A stretch of 62,420 nucleotides of DNA, from contig JABHSO010000171.1 in NCBI GenBank assembly GCA_018669845.1, forward strand, positions 1 through 62,420, in the 5' to 3' direction. Below, piece by piece: positions 47,153-54,699 of the stretch (positions are counted from its first letter, which is position 1; every line of letters starts with the position of its first letter). A model generated the notes under the pieces. That model did no database searches. It was not told the origin of the DNA and saw nothing but the letters and a program-made list of their open reading frames with translations. This stretch comes from Gammaproteobacteria bacterium (lineage in GTDB: Bacteria; Pseudomonadota; Gammaproteobacteria; GCA-001735895). A program made the translations under genes and the position numbers.

Positions 47153-50100
47153 TGTTTCAAACCTCTGAAGATAATAACAAAGATTATCTTCACCAACTGA
47201 TTCAACTCTACAATAAAAATGTTTATGCCGGTGTCATCGGTGTTATTACAGGTGCTAGCTTTTTAGCTTATTTTTATTTAGAAACAGCCCCCTATTCATT
47301 AGTACTTAGCTGGTATTTGATTCTAATTTTATTATCTCTAACCAGACTCATCATTTATAAAATTTATAAATCAGGAAACTTCTTTTCAGATGAAAGTTAT
47401 CGTAAAGCTATTTATTACAATATTTTATTAACAGCATTAGGTTGGGCTTATATTTCTTTTATTTTTGTTGATTTTGCTAATCAAAAAATATTACTCATCA
47501 GCTTAATGGTGCTATCAGCAGTTTCTGCTGGATCCATGACGACAATGGCTGGATTTACCCGTCTAGGTTTCGCCTATATCTCGTTGTCTATATTACCACT
47601 TTTAATTATGAATCAACTCTATAATAAGGAAATAAAAATAGAGCTATCCATTGGAATTCTCATTTATCTTGGCTTTATACTTTCAACCAATTATCGACTT
47701 TCAAAATCTACCCAACAAAATATTGGAAAATCTATACAGCATTTAAATAATGAAACCCTGATTAGACATGTTATTAATTCATCCGTAGACCCAATTATTT
47801 CTCTTGATCGGGATGGAAAAATTATCGGCTGGAATAAAACAGCTGAAGTAGTGCTTGGTTGGACTGATGAAGAGGTTCTCAACTTACCCATTCAATCTAT
47901 AATTGATTTACAAAACAATAATGATTTATATGAAAATCTTGAGAAACCATCATCTAAAAAATCTGTAAATAGAAATAAGACTGTAACAATAAAGAATAAA
48001 TTTGATATTGAACTAATTGTAGAAATTAAATTACGTCAGGCACTTTGTGGAGAAAATAGTTTATTTACTCTCAATATTCATGACCTTACTGAACAGGTTA
48101 AAAAAGATCGTGCAATTGTAGAGGCTGAAGCTAGATCACGAAACCTTCTCAACCTGGTAGACACCGGGATCATTGAACTCAATATCAATGGCAATATGAG
48201 TTTTATAAATGATACTGCCTTAAAAATATCGGGTTATAAAAGAGAAGAATTACTGGGAAAACGATTTCACGATACATTACAGTTTCAAGATTATAACAAG
48301 GTGAAATATAAGTGGTCTGATTCACCAATTTATCAATTACTATACAGCGGTCTATCCAGAAATCTGGAAAATGAAGTTTTCTGGCACAAAGACGGTCATA
48401 TGCTTTACACCTCTTTAAGCTCAGTGCCTGTCTATGAAAATGAAAAAATTGTCGCTTCTATACTTTCATTTTCTGATGTTACCGAAAGCTTCCATGAAGG
48501 TCAGGAAAAGAAAAGACTTTTACAGATACGTGAAGCCAGTCCTGATCTAATGATGACATTTTCACGAGATGGAACTGTTCTTTCTATTAATAAATCATTC
48601 CGAGATATTTTTGGCATTACGGATGAAATACTGGAAAAAGGTATCAGCTTAAGTGATATTTTCAAAAGTCAGAAAACTTTACAGACGTTAGTCGATGTTG
48701 CTATACCTACAGCACATAAACAAAATTACTGGTCAGGAGAAACAGAGCTGGATACTTTGTATGGATCCAACATTTATGTCTCTCAGTACATTATGAAACT
48801 TAAGGATGATGTCGATATTCAATATTTCTCTCTGACTATGACAGACATTACAGACGCTAAACTTGCAGAAGAAGCATTAATAAACGCTAAAAATGAAGCT
48901 GAAGCTGCAGCGCAGGCAAAATCTGATTTCCTCGCTACAATGAGCCATGAAATAAGAACCCCTATGAATGGGGTACTTGGAATGAGTCAATTATTAACGG
49001 GTACACAACTTGATCAGGAACAGTCTGAATATTTGTCCATCATATCCAGGTCAGGAAATTCTCTTCTCACTATCATTAACGATATTTTAGATTTCTCTAA
49101 AATTGAAGCCGGTCATTTATCAATAGATTCCATTGATTTTGATCTTGAACGTTCTGTTCATGAAATATGTAACTTGTTAATGCCAAAAGCCGGAGAAAAA
49201 AGAATTGAGCTTATTCTAAATTATTCTGCAGACTGCCCAAAACTGGTTACCGGAGATGCCGGACGAATTAGGCAGATACTAATGAATCTTGTTAGTAATG
49301 CTTTAAAATTTACAAAAATAGGACACGTAATTATTCAAGTTCAACCTCTGCAATCAAAATTAGAGAATTCTGTAAATTTGGAGTTCTCAGTAATTGATAC
49401 AGGTATTGGAATTGCTGAAAATAAACTGCAGAATTTATTCGATTCATTTACTCAGGCTGATAGCTCTACCACCAGGAAATATGGAGGAACAGGCCTGGGG
49501 CTCGCAATTTGTAAACAGTTAGTAGAATTGATGGGTGGTTCTATCAAGGTTGAAAGTCAGCCCGGTAAAGGTTCAAGGTTTTATTTTACAATTGAATTAC
49601 CAGTCATTGAAAAACGTCATTATTTAAAACAGCAATCACTGTTATCTAAAAAGGTTCTCATTGTTGATGACCACAGTATAAACCTTCACGTTTTACGTAA
49701 CCAATTACAACACTTTGGTATGGAAGTATCTGTGGCTACAAATTATTTACAGGCCATTGAAATATTAAGAGATTCAGAAAAAACCAGGAAAGATTTTGAT
49801 CTGATTATTCTTGACTATTTGATGCCTGATATTGATGGTGCAGAACTCGGAAAATTAATTATAAGTGACCCTCAAATTCCTGCCTGCCCACTGGTTATTT
49901 ACTCTTCTTCAGCTCGTAAGGGGGATGCCAAAAAGTTTGAAGATATTGGATTTTCTGGTTATTTAACAAAGCCTGCTTTATCCGAAGTTATGCACAATAC
50001 TCTCGAGTGTGTTCTAGGGGAATTTAAAAATAAGACATCCAGTTATTCTGGAATTATCACAAAGTACGATGTTATAGATTCAAAAAATGATGATGTACTA

Positions 50101-50346
50101 AATGTTGACTTTAAAGGTGTCAGAGTTCTTCTTGCTGAAGATAATATTGTAAATCAAAAGGTTGCCAGCAGTTTACTTATGAAACACAATTTTTTGATTA
50201 TGGTTGCAAATAATGGACAGGAAGCCATCGACCTCTTTAAGACTAACATATTTGATGTTGTATTAATGGATTGTCAAATGCCAGTTAAAGATGGCTTTGA
50301 GGCGACAGAAGAAATAAATGCATTTCAGCAAAAAAATATAATTTGA
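47152..50346 (+). CDS. hybrid sensor histidine kinase, reading frame ends inside the second receiver
   Basis: Inner-membrane hybrid kinase. Order: about six membrane helices (about 20-185), three PAS domains (about 200-310, 325-435, 455-570), DHp with [13 protein letters not shown] near 598, HATPase_c ([27 protein letters not shown]), receiver 1 ([13 protein letters not shown] near 890) and receiver 2 ([13 protein letters not shown] near 1040). The frame stops 23 codons after that aspartate, before the receiver's TAN and K motifs. Those, plus an HPt, continue in the -1 frame at 50343. The upstream REC-PP2C gene is its likely target. Confidence 0.87.
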   Translation: MFQTSEDNNKDYLHQLIQLYNKNVYAGVIGVITGASFLAYFYLETAPYSLVLSWYLILILLSLTRLIIYKIYKSGNFFSDESYRKAIYYNILLTALGWAYISFIFVDFANQKILLISLMVLSAVSAGSMTTMAGFTRLGFAYISLSILPLLIMNQLYNKEIKIELSIGILIYLGFILSTNYRLSKSTQQNIGKSIQHLNNETLIRHVINSSVDPIISLDRDGKIIGWNKTAEVVLGWTDEEVLNLPIQSIIDLQNNNDLYENLEKPSSKKSVNRNKTVTIKNKFDIELIVEIKLRQALCGENSLFTLNIHDLTEQVKKDRAIVEAEARSRNLLNLVDTGIIELNINGNMSFINDTALKISGYKREELLGKRFHDTLQFQDYNKVKYKWSDSPIYQLLYSGLSRNLENEVFWHKDGHMLYTSLSSVPVYENEKIVASILSFSDVTESFHEGQEKKRLLQIREASPDLMMTFSRDGTVLSINKSFRDIFGITDEILEKGISLSDIFKSQKTLQTLVDVAIPTAHKQNYWSGETELDTLYGSNIYVSQYIMKLKDDVDIQYFSLTMTDITDAKLAEEALINAKNEAEAAAQAKSDFLATMSHEIRTPMNGVLGMSQLLTGTQLDQEQSEYLSIISRSGNSLLTIINDILDFSKIEAGHLSIDSIDFDLERSVHEICNLLMPKAGEKRIELILNYSADCPKLVTGDAGRIRQILMNLVSNALKFTKIGHVIIQVQPLQSKLENSVNLEFSVIDTGIGIAENKLQNLFDSFTQADSSTTRKYGGTGLGLAICKQLVELMGGSIKVESQPGKGSRFYFTIELPVIEKRHYLKQQSLLSKKVLIVDDHSINLHVLRNQLQHFGMEVSVATNYLQAIEILRDSEKTRKDFDLIILDYLMPDIDGAELGKLIISDPQIPACPLVIYSSSARKGDAKKFEDIGFSGYLTKPALSEVMHNTLECVLGEFKNKTSSYSGIITKYDVIDSKNDDVLNVDFKGVRVLLAEDNIVNQKVASSLLMKHNFLIMVANNGQEAIDLFKTNIFDVVLMDCQMPVKDGFEATEEINAFQQKNII
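50331..50337 (+). other. A-AAA-AAT heptamer at the frame change in the hybrid kinase
   Basis: The zero-frame codons are CAA AAA AAT, so the heptamer A AAA AAT sits in exactly the phase needed for -1 slippage. After slipping, the ribosome reads AAA AAA TAT AAT TTG and continues into the rest of the receiver and the HPt. The run is seven A (50330-50336); one extra A would also restore the frame. No stimulatory stem or well-placed internal ribosome site was recognised. Confidence 0.55.
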
Positions 50347-50861
50347 CTGTACCCATTGTCGCACTTACAGCCAATGCAATGGAAAGTGACAAAGGGAAGT
50401 GTATCAGTGCCGGAATGCAGGGATTTGTAGCAAAACCATTTACAACTGAAATTTTATTATCATCCATTCAGGAAGTAATCACCAAAGAGGCCCCAGATAA
50501 AATGCCTAAAATCTACTCTCAATTATTATCCACTGCTAACCCACTCGATAAAGATATTTTAATCACTTTAAAAAAAGCTATGGAAGATGATTTCGAAGAA
50601 TTATTACCTGCTTTTTTTGAAAATAGCAGGCAAATAATTTCAGATTTATGGAATGCAAAAAGCAGTCAGCAATTCGAAATATTACAACGCAATGCTCACA
50701 GTTTAAAATCCAGCAGTGCAAACCTTGGAGCATTAAACTTATCATCCCTGGCAAAATCATTAGAGCTTCAATGTAAAGAAAACAAGGCTGTGGAAAGCCA
50801 GCAACTAAATGCTATTGAAGATGAGTATTCCCGAGTAGAAACAGCACTGAAAGCTTTCTAG
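50343..50861 (+). CDS. end of receiver 2 plus HPt domain, distal part of the hybrid kinase
   Basis: The 172 codons in the -1 frame begin [12 protein letters not shown], the alpha4-beta5 part of the receiver whose aspartate is encoded upstream, and include the conserved Lys (VAKPFTTE). An HPt domain (about 70-170) carries the phosphotransfer His in NAHSLKSSSANLGA near 119. Only a TTG start is available and no ribosome site is seen, so on its own it would give a receiver without its phosphoacceptor. It makes sense only as part of a roughly 1,235-residue phosphorelay kinase, by frameshifting or after correction of an indel. Confidence 0.75.
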   Translation: MTVPIVALTANAMESDKGKCISAGMQGFVAKPFTTEILLSSIQEVITKEAPDKMPKIYSQLLSTANPLDKDILITLKKAMEDDFEELLPAFFENSRQIISDLWNAKSSQQFEILQRNAHSLKSSSANLGALNLSSLAKSLELQCKENKAVESQQLNAIEDEYSRVETALKAF

Positions 50862-50878
50862 GTTTAGCCTGATATTGG

Positions 50879-50946
50879 TGTAGGGTGCGCCGTGCGCACC
50901 ATTGGGATGGGTACTAAAATTCATGGTGCGCACGGCGCCCCCTACA
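50879..50946. repeat. TGTAGGGTGCGC-family palindromic element, best-preserved copy
   Basis: TGTAGGGTGCGCCGTGCGCA (50879-50898) and the matching right arm (50922-50946, TGGTGCGCACGGCGCCCCCT plus ACAG) differ at one base and enclose GGGATGGGTACTAAAATTC. It is the most intact of the six copies. It lies between the convergent hybrid kinase and SQR-like genes and may terminate both. Confidence 0.85.
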
Positions 50947-50975
50947 GACTCTCAAGATAGAGTAGTAGTCTGAAC

Positions 50976-52103
50976 CTATTTAATATAAGCCTTCAGATAC
51001 ATTTTCTCATAAAAAACTTTAACCCAGTGTAAAGGTGGCATCTTCATCATAAAACCACGTTTTGAACCACGGTAAACCATGCTTGCATTTGTCAATGTAT
51101 CAACAATACAAATCAATTCTGTCTTAAAAGTATGCCTGACTTTTTTCAGATGTAGCACTTCAAGTATATTTTTTGCAGCTGCTTCAGCTTGAAGATCTGC
51201 CATGTGTGCCTGTTTCGGTTTCCAATCCGGTCCTGGAAAACTTCCAGCATCTCCTGCAACAAATACTGCATCCTCACCTTCAACCTGACAAAATTCATTA
51301 GCCTTAAAAAACCCACCTTCAGATAAGCTAAGCCCTGAATTAATGGCCCAGTCAGGCCCTGTCATTCCTGGTATAAAAAGAATTAAATCCGCTTTAAATG
51401 TTTCTTTTTCTGTTTCAACAGAGTTCTCGGTAAAGCGTTTCATCTTTTTACCAAGATAAGTTTTTATATTCCGCTTTTTCATTTCTGCAAGAATTTTATC
51501 AACTGCTTTTTCACCCATGCGTTTACCCGGTTTTGGGGCTGGACTGAAAAAGACAAGATTGAATTTTTCTCGTCTTCCCTGTTGTCTTAGCATGGTATCA
51601 ACACCAAAAAGAAATTCAAAAACCGGTCCGCCACGCATGGCTGACGGTTCATTTGGATTACCCGAAAATCCAAATGCAATTGTGCCTTCATTCATTGCAG
51701 CCAGCTTATCTGAAAAACCCTTGGTATCTTCCCAGCCGCTACAGGCTATTTTGGCATGCTCAATGCCGGGAAGTTTTCTAATATAACGGCCACCACTGGC
51801 AATAATTACGGCATCATAATCGATAGAGTCATTTTCCAGTTTCAGTGATTTTGCTGAAGTATCAATGCCTGTTACTTTAGACTGGATATAATTAACATTT
51901 TTCCTTTCCAGGTAATCATGCAATGGCACGATAAGATCCGTATGATTTCTTTTTCCGGGTGGAACCCATATCAGACTTGGGTAATAAAAAAGTTCGGCGC
52001 GGGGGGCGACAAGACTTATTTTTCCATTAAACCCTTTTTTTCTTAATGTTTTTATAGCTGTACAAGCAGCAAAGCCAGCACCCGCAATGACAATATGTGG
52101 CAT
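50976..52103 (-). CDS. SQR-like FAD-dependent pyridine nucleotide-disulfide oxidoreductase
   Basis: Flavoprotein of 375 residues related to sulfide:quinone oxidoreductase and flavocytochrome c sulfide dehydrogenase. N-terminal FAD motif IVIAGAGFAACTA (about 4-16), IIASGGRYIRKLPG near 101, MRGGPVFEF near 157, and FVAGDAGSFPG near 286 for the second FAD contact. A hydrophobic/aromatic C-terminal tail suggests peripheral membrane binding. The stretch that holds a redox cysteine before GPxYEF in classical SQRs reads SAMRGGP here, so sulfide oxidation is uncertain. No signal peptide. Confidence 0.78.
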   Translation of the reverse strand: MPHIVIAGAGFAACTAIKTLRKKGFNGKISLVAPRAELFYYPSLIWVPPGKRNHTDLIVPLHDYLERKNVNYIQSKVTGIDTSAKSLKLENDSIDYDAVIIASGGRYIRKLPGIEHAKIACSGWEDTKGFSDKLAAMNEGTIAFGFSGNPNEPSAMRGGPVFEFLFGVDTMLRQQGRREKFNLVFFSPAPKPGKRMGEKAVDKILAEMKKRNIKTYLGKKMKRFTENSVETEKETFKADLILFIPGMTGPDWAINSGLSLSEGGFFKANEFCQVEGEDAVFVAGDAGSFPGPDWKPKQAHMADLQAEAAAKNILEVLHLKKVRHTFKTELICIVDTLTNASMVYRGSKRGFMMKMPPLHWVKVFYEKMYLKAYIK

Positions 52104-52256
52104 TAATTCCCCTTAAAGCTAGTTATTTATAAGTGATATCTGAAACAAAGAAGTCTCAGTTCTAAACAGGGAACAATCTTAACCGGCTTTTGAAAGAGCT
52201 GTAAAGCCAGAATTTTAAATGTGGGCAGTGAAAACGTGGAATAATAAGGGTAAAAC

Positions 52257-52288
52257 TAGATAACCTCTAAAATTTTAGAGGTTATCTA
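52257..52288 (-). terminator. 32-bp perfect palindrome after dsbA
   Basis: A fully self-complementary 32-bp block (TAGATAACCTCTAAAA and its reverse complement). It lies 20 bp beyond the dsbA stop and is followed on the minus strand by TAGTTTTACCC. It could end dsbA transcription and also lies upstream of the SQR-like gene. As a perfect palindrome with no loop sequence it may equally be a protein-binding site. Confidence 0.5.
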
Positions 52289-52307
52289 TAAAATAGTGAA
52301 TCTCTGG

Positions 52308-52937
52308 CTATTTCATTTCAGCCATTTCTTTCTTTACCAGATAGTCAATAACCTCAATCATTTTGGCATTACTGCCTGCCTGGGAAGCACTGGTTCTATA
52401 TTTTCCATTGATTACAACAGCTGGTACTCCGCGATGTCCATATTTACGCTCTTTCTGTTTACTTTTTCTAACCAGTGTATCAACTGGAAAAGAGTGGTAG
52501 TGATCACGAAATTTTTTCTCATCGACTCCAAGATTTTTAACAAATGCGGCCAGTGTATCAATGCTGTTTAAACGTTTATTTTTCAGATGAATTGCACTAA
52601 ATAGTTTTTTATGAACCTTTTCAGTCTCTCCCATCATTTGTAGCGCAAAAAAGGCACGAGCATGTTCCATCCAGCTGGAATTCAATACTGAGGGTACCTG
52701 TTCTACTACAACACTATCTGGAATGGATTTCTGCCATTGTTCAACATATGGCTCAAATCGAAAACAATGTGGGCAGCCATACCAGAATAATTCAGTTACA
52801 ACGACTTTGTCCGGATTAGAAGTTTTTACCGGTTTATTAATTTTAATGTATTCAATTCCTTCATCGAATTGCTGTGCATTTACCGATGTAAAAGAAATCA
52901 GTAAAGCTAAAATAGTAAAAATTCCAGTTCGGAACAT
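52308..52937 (-). CDS. dsbA: thiol:disulfide interchange protein DsbA
   Basis: Periplasmic oxidase that forms disulfide bonds. The ATG at 52937, with AGAGGTGACACT upstream, gives 209 residues with a signal peptide (about 1-21, ending VNAQ). The thioredoxin-fold active site GCPHC lies near residue 53, and the cis-Pro loop HRGVPAVVINGKY near 167. The helical insertion between them is of DsbA size. It is adjacent to cytochrome c4, a linkage common in gammaproteobacteria. Confidence 0.92.
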   Translation of the reverse strand: MFRTGIFTILALLISFTSVNAQQFDEGIEYIKINKPVKTSNPDKVVVTELFWYGCPHCFRFEPYVEQWQKSIPDSVVVEQVPSVLNSSWMEHARAFFALQMMGETEKVHKKLFSAIHLKNKRLNSIDTLAAFVKNLGVDEKKFRDHYHSFPVDTLVRKSKQKERKYGHRGVPAVVINGKYRTSASQAGSNAKMIEVIDYLVKKEMAEMK

Positions 52938-53088
52938 AGTGTCACCTCTTGTTGTTATATTGAAACGATTCTTTTTGACCATTAAGTTAGCAGATAGTTT
53001 AACTTAATTAACATGAATATTGGATGAACAAACCAGAACTCAGCAATTTATTATAGTCTTAGGTTCAGGGTTTTCTTTTTTGGGATAC

Positions 53089-53114
53089 CCTCAATAGTCC
53101 TTAGACTATTGAGG
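53089..53114 (-). terminator. 11-bp stem-loop after cytochrome c4
   Basis: CCTCAATAGTC (53089-53099) and GACTATTGAGG (53104-53114) pair perfectly around a four-base loop, 14 bp beyond the c4 stop. On the minus strand it is not followed by T residues, so it is an atypical terminator or an mRNA 3'-end stabiliser; on the plus strand a TTTTATTATTT stretch follows. Confidence 0.5.
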
Positions 53115-53127
53115 ATGGTGTCTTTTA

Positions 53128-53739
53128 TTATTTCAAACCTGCAACATAGGCTGCTACAGCTTTCATTTCAGCATTAGACATACGATTTGCAACATTTCGC
53201 ATCATCTTTCCTGCATCGTTAGTACGACTGCCATCTTTAAATTTTTGTAGCTGGGCAGCAATATACTCTGGATGCTGACCTTTTAAGCCAGGGTAAGCAG
53301 CAGGACCATTTCCTTCTCCGCCAGGGCTATGACAACCCATGCAGGCAGCTACTGCAGTTTCAGTAATACCACCACGATAGATATTTTGTCCTTTTCCGAT
53401 TAATGCTTCATCAAATTTAGCTTCATTTGGCTTTTGTGATGCAAAGAAAGCTGCAATATTAACCATATCTTCATCGTTCAATGAAGCAACCATCGCATTC
53501 ATAGTTGGGTCACTTCTTTTTCCTGATTTGAAATCACGAAGCTGTTTCACCAGATAAGAAGCCTGCTGTCCTGCCAGACGTGGCCAAATTACATTAACAC
53601 TATTACCATCTGCCATGTGGCAACCGATGCACAAAGGTGTTTTAGCTTTACCGGCTTCGATATCAGCCGCCTGAATTGAGGTTACAGCCATTAAGCCTGT
53701 TAACCCAAGCATTACCGCTTTGATGTGGCGAGCTTTCAT
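53128..53739 (-). CDS. cytochrome c4, diheme
   Basis: Periplasmic diheme electron carrier, usually between the bc1 complex and terminal oxidases. It has 203 residues with a signal peptide (about 1-24, ending IQAA) and two tandem cytochrome-c domains. Heme sites are CIGCH near residue 37 and CMGCH near 134. Each domain has its downstream Met for axial ligation (DPTMNAMVASL and AGKMMRNVAN). GGAGATCAT precedes the start. Convergent with nothing; engB is divergent. Confidence 0.92.
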   Translation of the reverse strand: MKARHIKAVMLGLTGLMAVTSIQAADIEAGKAKTPLCIGCHMADGNSVNVIWPRLAGQQASYLVKQLRDFKSGKRSDPTMNAMVASLNDEDMVNIAAFFASQKPNEAKFDEALIGKGQNIYRGGITETAVAACMGCHSPGGEGNGPAAYPGLKGQHPEYIAAQLQKFKDGSRTNDAGKMMRNVANRMSNAEMKAVAAYVAGLK

Positions 53740-53826
53740 ATGATCTCCTAATTAAAAAATGAATACAGAAATTTTGGGGCGGAATGTATATCATACCTGA
53801 CCTTTCTATTCAATAAACTCTGCCTA

Positions 53827-54417
53827 ATGCCTAACCTATATCAAAAAGCGAGCTATTTAACCAGTGCATTTGAGCTTTCTCAGCTTGTTGAAGACGTTGG
53901 GCTTGAAATAGCTTTTGCAGGACGATCCAACGCCGGGAAGTCTACCGCTATTAACAGGCTGACCAATCAGAAAAATCTTTGTAAAACCAGTAAAACTCCT
54001 GGACGTACACAGTTAATCAATTTTTTTGAGCTGGATGATGAACGACGACTCGTTGATTTACCCGGTTACGGTTTTGCAAAAGTGCCAAAAAAGCTACGCC
54101 AACACTGGAATACCGTGCTTTCAAGTTATTTGCTTGAACGTAAATCATTAAGCTGCCTGATCATTGTCGTTGATATTCGGCGCGGAATGACTGATATGGA
54201 TTGGGGGCTTATTGAATTAATGGATAAACAGTTACCTATTCATATTTTACTAACCAAAGCAGATAAGTTAAAAAACGATGCTCGTAAAAGAACCATCATG
54301 AAAATTGAAAAAGAATTGAGCGATGAAGATATTAGTGTGTCTGCATTTTCTGCTTTAAGTGGGTTAGGTCTTGATGAGTTTATTGATCACTGTAATAAGT
54401 TTCTTGAAGTTGAGTAG
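53827..54417 (+). CDS. engB: ribosome-biogenesis GTPase EngB (YihA/YsxC)
   Basis: Essential GTPase for 50S subunit assembly, 196 residues. G1 GRSNAGKS near 32, G2 around TPGRTQ, G3 DLPGYGFA near 77, G4 TKADKL near 142 and G5 SALSG near 177. Standing opposite polA with a structured RNA locus between them is the arrangement seen in E. coli (yihA-spf-polA). Confidence 0.94.
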   Translation: MPNLYQKASYLTSAFELSQLVEDVGLEIAFAGRSNAGKSTAINRLTNQKNLCKTSKTPGRTQLINFFELDDERRLVDLPGYGFAKVPKKLRQHWNTVLSSYLLERKSLSCLIIVVDIRRGMTDMDWGLIELMDKQLPIHILLTKADKLKNDARKRTIMKIEKELSDEDISVSAFSALSGLGLDEFIDHCNKFLEVE

Positions 54418-54419
54418 TT

Positions 54420-54437
54420 TGTAGGGTGCACCCTACA
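54420..54437. repeat. collapsed TGTAGGGTGCGC-family palindrome
   Basis: TGTAGGGTGCACCCTACA is an 18-bp perfect palindrome consisting of only the two outer ends of the family, fused with the middle deleted. It lies 2 bp after the engB stop and probably formed by deletion or recombination within a full-length copy. Confidence 0.8.
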
Positions 54438-54462
54438 GACTTTGCATTTCCCGGCCAAAAAA

Positions 54463-54495
54463 AACCCCGGCAAGAGACTTAACTCAGCCAGGGTT
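54463..54495 (-). terminator. Rho-independent terminator of the sRNA
   Basis: Nine-pair stem (one G-U) AACCCTGGC with GCCGGGGTT, loop of 15 nt, then continuing T residues to 54457. The T run exists only on the minus strand, which fixes the transcript's direction. Confidence 0.85.
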
Positions 54496-54603
54496 TAAAT
54501 AACGATCCGGTGGGGTTTCCGGATCTGTTCGTTCAACAGGAGGGAAGAACGAACTTGCGCTGGGCTTTAGCGCATTAACTATATGACCAAAACATTTGTC
54601 CAT
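54484..54603 (-). CDS. possible 39-residue small protein overlapping the sRNA
   Basis: An open frame from ATG 54603 to TGA 54486-54484 runs through all three hairpins and stops in the terminator's first arm. It begins MDKCFGHIVNALKPSASSFF and ends with a Pro-rich, charged tail (DRYLNPG). AAGGAA lies 2 nt before the ATG, which is closer than ideal; with the promoter proposed for the sRNA the message would be nearly leaderless. An open frame of this length can occur by chance. Whether it is translated cannot be decided from sequence alone. Confidence 0.3.
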   Translation of the reverse strand: MDKCFGHIVNALKPSASSFFPPVERTDPETPPDRYLNPG

Positions 54604-54699
54604 GGTTCCTTCATATACTGTAGTTATAGTCAGTTAATATATTTTTTCCCATTTGTCCGACAGTCGGCACTAATTTGACTGTGTAATGTACTTTTCTGC

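Larger units (their letters stand above)
54457..54605 (-). ncRNA. candidate small regulatory RNA at the Spot 42 / ErsA position
   Basis: On the minus strand, downstream of polA, lie in order: stem GCGCT/AGCGC (54573-54557) with loop AAAGCCC; perfect 8-bp stem GTTCGTTC/GAACGAAC (54554-54527) with loop TTCCCTCCTGTT; perfect 7-bp stem GATCCGG/CCGGATC (54525-54504) with loop AAACCCCA; and a terminator, stem AACCCTGGC/GCCGGGGTT (54495-54463), then a T run to 54457. A possible promoter is TTAACT (54637-54632), 16 bp, TATGAA (54615-54610), giving about 147 nt. Position and strand match Spot 42 in E. coli and ErsA in Pseudomonas, but I see no primary-sequence match to either. The CCCUCCU loop could pair with Shine-Dalgarno sequences. 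Regulation by this RNA is inferred. Confidence 0.75.

Noticed and set aside
54504..54573. Plus-strand reading of the hairpins as a CsrA/RsmA-binding RNA with GGA loops
   Set aside because: Only the minus strand has a terminator with a T run; on the plus strand just one loop contains GGA.
54530..54580. Plus-strand AGGAGG followed by a TTG-initiated seven-codon frame
   Set aside because: The AGGAGG is just the complement of the sRNA loop; the T run fixes transcription on the other strand.
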